DNA of 64,000 bases from Thamnocephalis sphaerospora. Taxonomy: Eukaryota > Zoopagomycota > Zoopagomycetes > Zoopagales > Sigmoideomycetaceae. Made by a program: the position numbers and the translations under genes. Position 1 is the first letter of the stretch. The number at the start of each line of letters is the position of its first letter. Of the stretch, positions 54,988 through 64,000 are shown one piece after another. The stretch covers positions 1 to 64,000 of the forward strand of contig KZ992432.1 of the NCBI GenBank assembly GCA_003614735.1, in the 5' to 3' direction. The notes under the pieces were generated by a model. The model worked only from the letters and a program-made list of their open reading frames with translations, did no database searches and was not told the origin of the DNA.

Positions 54988-57067
54988 CTAATCGGCAATG
55001 GCACGACCATGGATCCAGCGATCAAGCATCTGGAGCGTGGCCTCGGGCGAATCCATGCCAGCAAAATGACCGGCGCTCAGCTGAACTACATGGCTGAGAT
55101 TGCCATACTCGGTGGCATAGCCGCTTAGACCGCCAGGCTCAGGATAAATACGCCATGGCTGCACCATAATCAGACTCGATGGTCGATGCGCCAGCACATA
55201 CGGACACCTACCTTGCGTGGAGCACTGTTGAATCCATCGCGGCCCGGCCAGTCCAACTGTCTGATCCACGCTTCGTTACCCATGGGGCCATCACGGAAAT
55301 CAAATTGACCTTGATGCATCTGGCGTAAGAGAACGAATGCAGGATAATAAAACTAGATCGAATATGCCCGCTTACCCTGAAAGAGGAGAACACGACAATG
55401 GCTTAGAATAGCGGGGAACAGGTCGGCAACCGACTGCATAATGTCATCCTACGCGTGCAAATGCGTGAGTTGCTGTGTACAGCATACGCTAAAAAAAGGC
55501 GCAGCTTACATAAAGGCACATTTTCGTATTCGGATCGCTGAACCATGTACGTCCGTTTGCGTTGAGGGAGGAAACAACGCTGGGCTGCTCAAGAAACGCG
55601 TCCACAAGCGTGTTGTTCTTGGGTACATCGCGTTTGCGAATATCGTACCAGTTGACTCCGCCCGTGTATTCGGAAAAGCGAGTAAACATCATATCACGCT
55701 TTTGGCGCGCTTCTTCGTAACGCTGACGCAAGGCAAGCGCTGATGATTCGTTGCATAGTTTCTGCAACGCCTCTGCTTGCGAAGGCGAAATCAAACCTGT
55801 GCCAACGGATCGACAGAATGCATTGGCATGGTTATAGACATCAATGCCATGTGCGTATCAGGTCTACGCACCAAATGCAAGAGCAATCTTGGCATGATAA
55901 AGCACTTGCACTTCGGGAACACTGAGCCCGTCACCTAGCGTTAATGTGGGCAAAAACAGCGTCAGCTAAACACAAACGCACAAGTGTATACCACCGGCCA
56001 TACCGATGGCAATGCCCGCTAGTGGAATATGATCAGCTGTCAAGGCCAGTGCATGAGTAAGACGGACAGTCTACCAACGCAGCATTGCATACAACATACT
56101 TGGTGCAGACAAATGGTTGTGCCGAATAATGCTGCGTGCAATAGCAGGGGCAAATTTGCCAGCGTACGATTCGCCTGTCGATGGTGCGTGTGCATTGCAA
56201 GCGATGGACGGTAAATACACTTGCAAGCGCGCCATCTGTTGGTACCAGGTCGACTCACCTGTAACATAAAGCGGCCGCTCACGTAGCGACGGGTAAATCT
56301 GGTAGAAGCGGGCAAGGAAGCTCAGGACATCCCGGCCAACCTCCACCTCGGTAGTGACGTAACCGGCAGCACGACATTCCTCAGGCGACAAGGTAATCTC
56401 TGGCAGATCTTCACCAAAAGCACCCAGATTTGCATGGCGACGTGCCCGCTGTAGAGTGCGGGAGGCGTTGAAGCCAGGTGCCGCATAGCTGAACCCTGCG
56501 CCCACAGGCTGGTCCAGGTAGATTACATCATAGTGACGGGTCCAGGCAACCTTGCGGCGGACTAGCTCCTTGTTGCTTGATGCGCTGAACGGTCCATGCT
56601 GGCATTTGTAGCAAGCACCGTTAGTAGGTACGCTACCGTACCTGGAGCGGATCTAGCTACCTGGTTAAAAAGACCCAGCATGGAGCTGGAGCCTGGCCCG
56701 CCTTGCAGCCAGCTGCAGCATGGCGGTCCAATCAGCCTACGTGTATGCACGCGAGCGCAGAAACATGTTTGTCCTCACATGATAAGTGGCGTTTGGGAGG
56801 GAGAAGGGGCCACCGGCTTTTCGGCCGGAAAGTACCAGTAGAACCTGGCTCGAACAAGTCAGCGGCGGAGCATGACGAGCGGAGGACGACACCTACAATG
56901 AGCTGCAGTCGTCCGAGCGTGCTTCGCCGGCACACTGGCGCACCGGGATGAAGCCGGCATAGGAGGAGCCGTACTCTGGCTCGTCTTTTGCATAGGGCAG
57001 CCTGCCAACAAGATATCCGTTCCTTCCAGCGCTAAGCTGTACGCGTCATTGTACGCCAGACCCCAAC

Positions 57068-57099
<32 letters not shown>

Positions 57100-57334
57100 T
57101 GCGCCACACAGCTCACGTTAGACGGTCTGCAACGTTGCCGTCCAATATGGGAGCACGTACTAGCTCGCTCCAGGACTTGGGCGTAAGCTTATGCATGGGT
57201 GCAAACCGCGGAGAGTGCACTGCCAAGTGCCCGTGTCCGGAGAGTAGGAGAAACAGTGTGACGGCCAAACAGGTAACCACCGTCCAGGCGGTTATCAGCA
57301 TCGATATGAGGTCTCCCCCGGATTGAACGGCCAT
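54988..57334 (-). CDS. Serine carboxypeptidase (CPVL / S10 family)
   Basis: About twelve exons; the first six are 57117-57334, 56897-57031, 56779-56844, 56661-56712, 56259-56598 and one starting at 56174, all in phase. An N-terminal signal-anchor (VTCLAVTLFLLLSG) is followed by SSYAGFIPV, FYWYFPAEKP and WLQGGPGSSSMLG, then DQPVGAGFSYA. The catalytic Ser lies in GESYAGK (split by an intron), Asp in GQFDFRDGPMG and His in LSAGHFAGMDSP. It should remove C-terminal residues from peptides in the secretory pathway or vacuole. The domain order matches vitellogenic-like carboxypeptidases better than Kex1, since no C-terminal anchor follows DRWIHGRAIAD. Intron 1 contains an AC repeat. Confidence 0.9.
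57068..57096. repeat. (CA)n tract in carboxypeptidase intron 1
   Basis: A near-perfect CA dinucleotide run of about 29 bases on the plus strand, starting about 20 bases inside the intron from the 5' splice site. Confidence 0.9.
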
Positions 57335-57732
57335 GGCGACGCGACTTGACTATAAACAGAGATGGACGCTAGTGGCGGGTAGGTGCGGTAAGCAGGCGGT
57401 GGCGGGCGGTGTAATTGCGAAAGAGCCATGCACCAGTGGCGCTCCGCCCACGCCACCACACTGTGACTGTGGCTGCACCATTCCCAGAGAGACAGCGGCA
57501 ACGTTTTCCAATGCGTTTTGGTTTAATAGCCATGGTAGGCACTGATGCAACAGGAATGTGCACACATGCAAGTACGCACGAATGAATGAACGTTTCGGGA
57601 TACACGTAGAATAGGTAGTGCGACGAAAAGCAAATGCAAAGAGTGTTCGAGTGAGCCGGTCGTGCGGCAAAAGAGGATGCAAAGTATCAAGAAAAGCGCT
57701 GAAAATGGTGGCGCAACAGGCTGGTTGGCAGC
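57335..57732. other. Intergenic region, Zn2Cys6 factor / carboxypeptidase
   Basis: About 400 bases; carboxypeptidase promoter and 3' end of the transcription factor gene. Nothing else was recognised. Confidence 0.5.
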
Positions 57733-59404
57733 CTAGCAGACGATGTGGCTCAGCGGCACCTCATCGCGCACCGGATCAAACGGCATGGACCGCCGCCGTG
57801 GCCATGGGGCCGGTGCAGGCGGGTCCTGCTCAAGGATATCCGTGCAGACGCTGGCTAGCACGTCCAGTGAGCGGTCGTGTGCACTTGCGGGTTGGCGTTT
57901 TGCTGAATGGGCACCTTCGCCAAAAGGCAACAGTGGATACGGCGGTGTCACCTGGTTCGGCTTATTGCCGATCGTTGGAAGCGCGGGTTTGGGGCAGGTG
58001 TTGCCAGGTGCGCTGAGTAGAAAGTGGCGATCTTTGTGCACTGGGCTGATGGGACTGGGCGGTGAGGACACGATGGGCGGCAGAGGGCCGAGTCGCTGGC
58101 CAGTGGGCAGAGCAGGCTCGCTTCGGGGTAGGTTAAGCCGGTTGATGGACGGGAGCGCGCTTGGAGGACTGAGAGTCACAGGCACGTTCATGCGTCAGAT
58201 GCCATAAGCATACTCGGATTATGCTAACTATACTTACAAAGTCTCCAGCGGACGGAACAGGGACGACGACGACGACGACGACGACGACGATGATGATATC
58301 GGCGATTCCTCCGGTGTCAGTGGACGGTGTAGCACAGGTGTGTGCTCTGGCTGGGAAATCGATGGCAGCGGCTGATATGGCGTTGTGGCATAAGCGCGAT
58401 AGTGCAGTGCCGTGTGCAGCGAAAGAGGCACCGGGCGTGGCGCAGGGTGAGCCGCTGTGGTCGCGCAGACTGGCACAGGCGACGCGTTTGTAGTGAGCCG
58501 TGCGGCAACCGAGGCCAAGGCCGACAGCGTGTAGGGTGTGGTCGTGGTGGCAGGCAACTCGGCGGTAATAAGCGGCGGAGTATGCGGCGCCATCCAACGG
58601 GTCCGTCTCGCTTCTGTGGGTGGGACATGATGGGAACCGACGGCAGTGTGAGTACGCAGATGCCATGCCCAGCGCTGACAGCGTGCCGTGCCCACTTACC
58701 GATAGCGGCGTAAGCTGATGGATAAGGCGCCGAGCGCGCATCCGTCGGACCTGGCGACGGCGATGGTGATGCCGGACTGGCGCTAACGGCGAACACGGTT
58801 TCTCTTGGGCGTGGTGCCACCATGCCGGCGTTCTCGTCAACGGTGACGCGGCGATATGGCCCACGCTTGACACCCGACTGACGCGCCTTGCGCGTGTGAT
58901 CCACACAGGAAGCTTCAAGGCCGTAGCGAACACAACGCGTGCATGGCCGCACTTCGTCACACTTTTTGCATGCACGATGACAGGGTTCTGTAAGCGCACA
59001 TGTCAACGCCAGGTAAGCCAAAGCAGCAGAAACAGTCCTTCTCCTGGCTTCCATCCACCCTCCCATCTACGGCGCATAGGCGTCCTATTCACGTCATGGC
59101 CATTCACGATCGACCTATCATCATGCCCCAAAGGAAGCAACGTGACGACACCGTGCATTGACATGAACCGCTTGGTGCGTCGTGTCACCACAGGAGCGGA
59201 GAAATAGACGGGCCCATGACGGAAACGCGCGCGCGACAGGACGCATTCTACCGCACAACCGCTCTGGGCACAATGACGACGATGACACCGCACCGCGCCA
59301 ACCATTGCTGCCGGTCCACAGCAGGTGCAAACAGCGCGTGCAAACTCACCACATGCACACTTGACTTGGGTGCGCTTGTTACGGCGGTCGCTGGCCGAGT
59401 TCAT
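57733..59404 (-). CDS. Zn2Cys6 (Gal4-type) transcription factor
   Basis: Four exons (59350-59404, 58700-58987, 58238-58613, 57733-58168) close in frame to 384 residues. The zinc cluster is split by intron 1 and reads CEPCHRACKKCDEVRPC then TRCVRYGLEASC, giving C-x2-C-x6-C-x5-C-x2-C-x8-C. A preceding KRTQVKCA and the basic RKARQSGVKRGPYRR after the cluster complete the DNA-binding region; this tail is common in early-diverging fungi. The rest is Pro/Ser/Thr-rich and probably disordered, with a run of eleven Ser encoded by GAC repeats read from the other strand. No fungal-specific TF middle domain was seen, and the protein is shorter than most members. Targets are unknown. Confidence 0.88.
58262..58290. 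repeat. GAC/GTC trinucleotide tract encoding poly-Ser
   Basis: Near-perfect GAC repeat on the plus strand; on the minus strand it is read as TCG codons for Ser in exon 3 of the Zn2Cys6 gene. Confidence 0.85.
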
Positions 59405-62400
59405 GGTGACAACGGTGGCGGTGGTGATGGTCTGGGATACGCGGTGCCGGCAAGCGTGTCAGCTGCCTTGAGGTAAGGTTGCTGGCGAAAAGCAATGGCG
59501 GCGATAGCAAGCTGGCGCTAGCAAAAGACTATGCAAGTGCGGCGATTGAGCGGCAGGTTAGTGAGAAGCAGCGCGGATTGAAGCGGACCAGCGAGTTGGA
59601 AGCATCGAGCGGGGACGAAAGGCGGCGGTGGCGGTGGCAGCGGCGTTTTTAAGCGTCGCCGCAGTGCTGCGTGCGGTGAGGTAATGCAGCGCAGCGTGGC
59701 ATCGAGCGCACCGATGACGACGTGTCATAAATCAAGCGTGTCAGCGGTGGGCTTGCCCGGTCTGAGCGCGACCGCACCCTTCTCTCCGCACACACGCGTG
59801 TGAGCGATTGCCCTTGCATGCTTAATAGTGTGACTGCGATGACGGTAGCGCCGGGGTCAAGCCGGTGCAATGACGGCGCGAAACGGACGATATCTCCGGA
59901 TCCAACCTTTCCCGGCCGTGGAGGTGGGTGGTGGCGTAGTCAAAAGGACGGCACATGCCGTGGAACCGCCGCGAAAAACGTCGTATCCTAATCGGGCCAA
60001 CAAATCACGGTTGCCCCAGTCCACTTTGCACACAGGCAAGCCTTACCTTTGAGTGGTGACGTCTAGAACAAGCGAGTGGCCGGGTGCCTTGACGTAGCTA
60101 GGCAAACTAAATGATGCAAGCGTGCGACAAAGTGCGTATATAGCCGACGTGTCGTAATTAAGCAGATAGTGATGGACGTGTAAGGAGGTGCGATTTTCTA
60201 CGAAGGTGTCGCAACCACGAGGATGACGATGGAGCAGCGTAGTAGCGTTGGTCTAAGGCGTGACGCCAGAGGAACGTTCGCTGTATGCGATGACAGCAAT
60301 GGAAGCAAGGCTGAAGCGTTGACAAGGTCGCGGTACGTGCAGATGCTGGCACGAAGCGTTGCAGACGTCGACCAGACAGCAGCAACAGCGGCAGCGGCAG
60401 CAACGGTAGCGTCGGTGCGTAGGCGATAGACGATAGGCGCGTGTAGACGATCGCGTATGGATGTATGCGTGTGCGCGTGTGTGTATGCGTGTGAGTGTGT
60501 GAGAGAATGTGTGGTGATCTGCTGGAAATAGATCTACATGTGGCAATGCTCTGACAGCGTGCTCACACGTTTAGCACGCGCTGATAAAGAAATGACCAAC
60601 TAGTATGTACGCACGCGCACTTGTACTAGGGCGGGGAAGACGTGCTGGCTGTTGCTGCGGCTGGGAGTGTGGATGTACCTCCTCGTCAGGGCCTTGCCCG
60701 CGTGCAAACGCCCTTTTCAAGTGAGCCTGCGCAGTAGCTCCTTGCTTCTGTTTGCGTCTACAAGCCCCTTTGCCTCGTCCGCTGCTTGCTGTTGACATGT
60801 CTGCCGCTGCTATGCCTGCGACTGCGACGACTGCTGCCGCTGCCACGGCCGCCACGGACGGCGCGTCAAATGTCCTTGGCTGTACAGGGCACAATCTAGC
60901 AAGCGTTTCTCCTTTTTCGCGCACTGTGCTCCCTGGGCGTACACCATCTGATACCGGCCGCAGCACCAACACCGGCAACCCACACCGCCCCGTCCACCAT
61001 CATCGCAGACCACCATCACCGTCAACACAGCTGACAGCCGCGCCAGCATCAGCGCACAGCGCCGCCTCCTTGGCCATCGCGAGCGGAATCGGCCAGTCGG
61101 GCTTTGGCCCCTGCCCCTGGCACGGCCATGACCGCGTGCGTAGCAACATAACGCCACGCATACGTGCGCCCTCACGTGCCAGCACGCCCTTGGCTCTGCA
61201 GCAGCGCGTCGTCCGCAAGTGTGTGTTACCCAGACCGATGGTGTATGTGTGTGTGTGTGTGTTGATGGCTTCCAAGTGTGACTATAACCGTGGACCAAAC
61301 AAGGCCTCTCCTCGCGCGGCGCCTGTAGCATGCGCTCAAATGCGCCGGATGGCGTGGCCGTTGAACAAACGAAGGGGCTAAATCTGACGCGAATGGCGTT
61401 GCTTGGGGTAGGACGAGGTAAGCGCTTTGCATCGGCCCGCTGGATAACGTAGCCACCGGCCGGTTGCACCAGCCAGCTTGTCAACTTGCGCATGGCCCCA
61501 GCAGGGTCCCTTGGTCCGGCACGTTGCCAAATCGCCGCTGCTCTCCGACATCACCCTAGAATGGCATACAGCCTGCCAGCCAGACAGTGTTTGCACGCAG
61601 ATCCGCCAGCCCACCCCACACGGGTAGAGCGTGAGGAGCTTCATCAGCGACGCAAGCGGATCACATGTTGCCGCTGGCGTGAGCGGGCTGGAGCGGGCAT
61701 CGCCAAGCAGGCGGCTCATCCGCCGGCCAACAGCGCCTGGTGATCTCGCCAAAAGTGGCCGAGCGGAGCCTAGGTCTCAGCATGCGGGTGTTTTGTGCCG
61801 ACAGTGCCAAAAAGTCAAGCGGGCACTGCTTCCCAACCGCGCGGACGCCGCTTGGGTGAACTCGGTCATCGGGCAGTATGGGGAGTGTCATTCGATTCTC
61901 TTTCTCTTACTGGTCTCCCACACACTTTGCTGGCAAGCACGCAAGCTCGCCCACAAGCACGCCACCGCTGCACTACCACCGCCGTGTAGCTTCAAGAGCC
62001 TGACATTGCACACTGCCGCGTCTTTCGTTCGACGCCGCCTTTCCTCCTACCTACTCGCGTTGCCTCTCTTGTCGCGGCTTTAGCGCGCGCCGCTCGGCCA
62101 CCGCGATCTCCGGACGTGTCGCCATCGACGCTCGGTTTTTGCGCATTCTCTATTTCGTACCGTGCCAGCCCGCTTTTTAGCGCGGGCTGACCACGGTTCT
62201 GCGTCTTTATTGCATTGCGCATTTCCCGCTTTTCGATCACGACGACGCTTTCTTCTCGTTTTCTTCTCCTTCTCCTATTGTGTGCGTTGTTGGCGCGTGT
62301 CTAGTCACCGTTCACATCACCGTCACTTTCTAGCTCGCCCTCAGCTGCGTGACTAATCAACCTCTGTCAGCCGTCCCCAACATTTCGATACGCTTTCAAC
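59405..62400. other. 3.0 kb divergent region between two transcription factor genes
   Basis: No supported gene. It contains short frames of Pro/Ala/His-rich residues (for example 60752-61381 on plus), a GT run near 61246-61262 and tracts of CGG/CAG-like triplets. The 600 bases before the bZIP start are C/T-rich. It probably holds large regulatory regions and leaders for both factors. Size alone makes it the largest gene-free interval in the window. Confidence 0.45.
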
Positions 62401-63686
62401 ATGTCCGACTATCAGCCACTTGATCTTCTTGCCAACCTCAACACAGTGCCTCCGTACTCCACGGCTGCTGCACCTGCCACGGCCAATGTCGCGGTCGCCG
62501 AAGAGGAAGAGGCGCTGCGCCGTGAGCTTGACTGGTGGCAGTCGGTGGACTTTGCCGGTGATGCGCTGTCGGCGCGTCAGTCACGCAAGCCGTCGTCTAC
62601 CGGCGTGACCAGCACGCCTGGTAACCAAAAGCAGCTGCAGCGCCGCCATCGCAAAGAGGCTGCTGCTGCCGCCGCCACCGCCGCCGTCGCTCAGGTAAAG
62701 GCAACGCCGGCACCACTGACGCGCAGTCCGTCGGCTGCTGCATCGCCGCCGCCGCCGCCGCCTGCTGCGCCAGCCGTAGCACCTGCAGTGGATACCAGCA
62801 GTGTACTGCGCGGTCTCTTTGGCCTGCCCACCCAGGGTGAGCACGGTGCGACATGTGAATTCGCTTGGCATTTCCCTTTCTAACGCTGATGTTGGTCATC
62901 ACATCAGCTGTGGACCCCATTGCACTAGCAGCGTTGCTGCTTCAGCAACAGCAGGTTCAACAGCAGGCCCAGCCGCAGACGGCCGCTCCGACGACCGCGC
63001 AGGGACTGCCGCAAAATATTCCGCTAAACCTGTTTGCGCCGATTAACCCGTTCAATCCTGCGCTCTATGGCGCTTTGCCGGTGGCTGCTCCGGTCTCGGC
63101 GGCTCTGCCGGTTGCGTTTGCCGCACGCCAACAACCAACTGCGCCCAATCATGCGTTTGTCGGCGCCGCTAGCACTGCGTCCGTATCGCCCATTGCCACG
63201 GCTCCCTCGGTGACGGTGCCCGTCTCGGCCGCGCCCACGCCAACGCTGGCCAGTCCTGCGCTACAGGACCTGTCACTCTCGGTGTCGCCGGTACGCCCCA
63301 CGGTGCCGGCCAAGCGTCGCTCTCCGTCTCCTGCTGCTGCGCCATCCGGCATGCTCAAGAACGGTATGACGCCGGAAGAGGACAAGCGTCGGCGTAACAC
63401 GGCTGCTTCAGCACGCTTCCGGCTCAAGAAGAAGCAGCGTGAGCAGCAGCTGGAGCAGACGGCGAACGAAATGAGCGAGCGCATCACGGCCATGGAGCAG
63501 CGCATGCGCGAACTGGAGCAGGAGAATCGCTGGCTGCGTTCGCTGGTGATTGAAAAGGATCCAATGCTGCTTGGTGAGGGCGACGGCAAGCGTGCGCGCT
63601 TGGTCGAAGTGGACGCCCAGGCCTCCGCTGGTGGCGGTCGCTACATCGCCAAACGATCCGCTAGCGACAAGCCGACCGACCGTTAG
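62401..63686 (+). CDS. bZIP transcription factor (Zip1/Met4/Cys-3-like basic region)
   Basis: Two exons (62401-62836, 62908-63686) join in phase to 404 residues. The basic region near the C-terminus reads DKRRRNTAASARFRLKKKQR, the NTAASARFR form found in fungal bZIP factors such as Zip1, Cys-3 and Met4, which often govern sulfur, metal or amino-acid responses. The zipper follows (LEQTANEMSERITAMEQRM, then LEQENRWLRSLV) with leucine or similar residues at heptads. The N-terminal two thirds are Ala/Pro/Gln-rich, with an acidic start (VAEEEEALRRELDWWQS) that could activate transcription. LRGLFGLP and LPQNIPLNLFAPINPFNP are the only patterned stretches. It is divergent from the Zn2Cys6 factor, 3 kb away. 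Confidence 0.9.
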
Positions 63687-64000
63687 GCGGTTGGCGCGTC
63701 GCTCTGGCTCGGACGCGGCAGTTTTCTGCCCGTCCGATGCCACCCATCCACCCACCTCTCCGCCCTATCTATCCATCTATCGCTTTCTTGACCTTTTTGG
63801 CGCTCTCACCCATTGCTCGTTTTCTCTTTATAGGAACGACACTTCCTCATGTAGGCGTGTACGCCCAGCGTACAAAACCTCCTGATGATTCATGTTCTTA
63901 TCCGCCCGCTTCTTTATCGCCGCAACGGCGTCTCTTTAGCACTTTCTTTCTGCAGCTGCTCTACGAACGCTGCTGGCTGCCGACGGCATCCCTGACCCCA
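63687..64000. other. 3' region of the bZIP gene
   Basis: C/T-rich sequence after the bZIP stop to the window edge; no further gene seen. Confidence 0.5.

Noticed and set aside
57068-57096. Possible CRISPR or satellite array
   Set aside because: It is a simple CA microsatellite inside an intron; no spaced repeats anywhere in the window.
60752-61381. 209-codon plus-strand open frame
   Set aside because: Pro/His/Ala/Arg low complexity, ends in a GT-repeat-encoded Val/Cys run, no domain; likely chance in GC-rich leader sequence.
61378-61752. Minus-strand open frame of about 120 codons with a protein-like appearance
   Set aside because: No ATG at its start, no family motif, and no exon partner could be joined.
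1-64000. Transposons, LTR elements or virus-like copies
   Set aside because: No integrase, reverse transcriptase, transposase or capsid-like frame, and no terminal repeats were noticed.

Overview
This is a stretch of nuclear DNA from a fungus, moderately GC-rich and very dense in protein genes. The evidence is a set of fungal marker genes (a Zn2Cys6 regulator, a fungal-type bZIP factor, alternative oxidase, a Siz/PIAS SUMO ligase, Atp23, Elongator Elp2) together with many short spliceosomal introns, mostly 55-100 bases. The Zn2Cys6 finger followed by a KRGPY-type basic tail resembles early-diverging fungi (Mucoromycota/Zoopagomycota). That placement is an inference and the species is not identified. 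I see no tRNA, rRNA, CRISPR, or recognisable transposon or virus-derived sequence.

Layout. 1-6.6 kb, minus strand: an F-BAR protein cut by the left edge, a Siz/PIAS SUMO ligase, and a FAM192A/PSME3IP1 protein. 7.3-11.2 kb, plus: PEX11-like, a dsRNA-binding-domain protein, and a small secreted protein. 11.5-16.6 kb, minus: ATP23, a seven-TM GOST-like membrane protein, and TFIIE-alpha. 16.8-18.2 kb, plus: DPH4 and an AIG2-like cyclotransferase. 18.3-18.9 kb, minus: gluconokinase. 19.6-27.7 kb, plus: a PPR protein and a divergent protein kinase behind a long pyrimidine-rich leader. 28.6-29.8 kb, minus: alternative oxidase, divergent from ECO1. 30.7-53.5 kb, plus: ECO1, ANP32, an F-box protein, ELP2 (19 exons), MED8, a multi-TM protein, inhibitor-2/GLC8, taxilin, and kinesin-6. 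54.1-59.4 kb, minus: ATP synthase subunit e, a serine carboxypeptidase, and a Zn2Cys6 factor. 62.4-63.7 kb, plus: a bZIP factor.

Most of these are housekeeping genes that do not form one pathway, and I see no fungal biosynthetic cluster. Loose themes are mitochondrial function (ATP23, PPR, AOX, subunit e), transcription (TFIIE, MED8, SUMO ligase, two DNA-binding factors), chromosome and spindle work (ECO1, kinesin-6, inhibitor-2), and translation fidelity (DPH4, ELP2).

Exon joins were made by hand, asking for GT..AG (rarely GC..AG) borders, phase agreement and family motifs. For ELP2, AOX, ECO1, ANP32, TFIIE-alpha, MED8, DPH4, inhibitor-2, ATP23, kinesin-6, FAM192A, the Zn2Cys6 factor and subunit e, the whole CDS closes in frame. 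Joins in the GOST-like gene, the middle of the SUMO ligase and one taxilin junction remain unresolved. I did not find a convincing new multi-gene system. The best leads are the divergent kinase, three unrecognised proteins (dsRBD, secreted, F-box) and the intron architecture.
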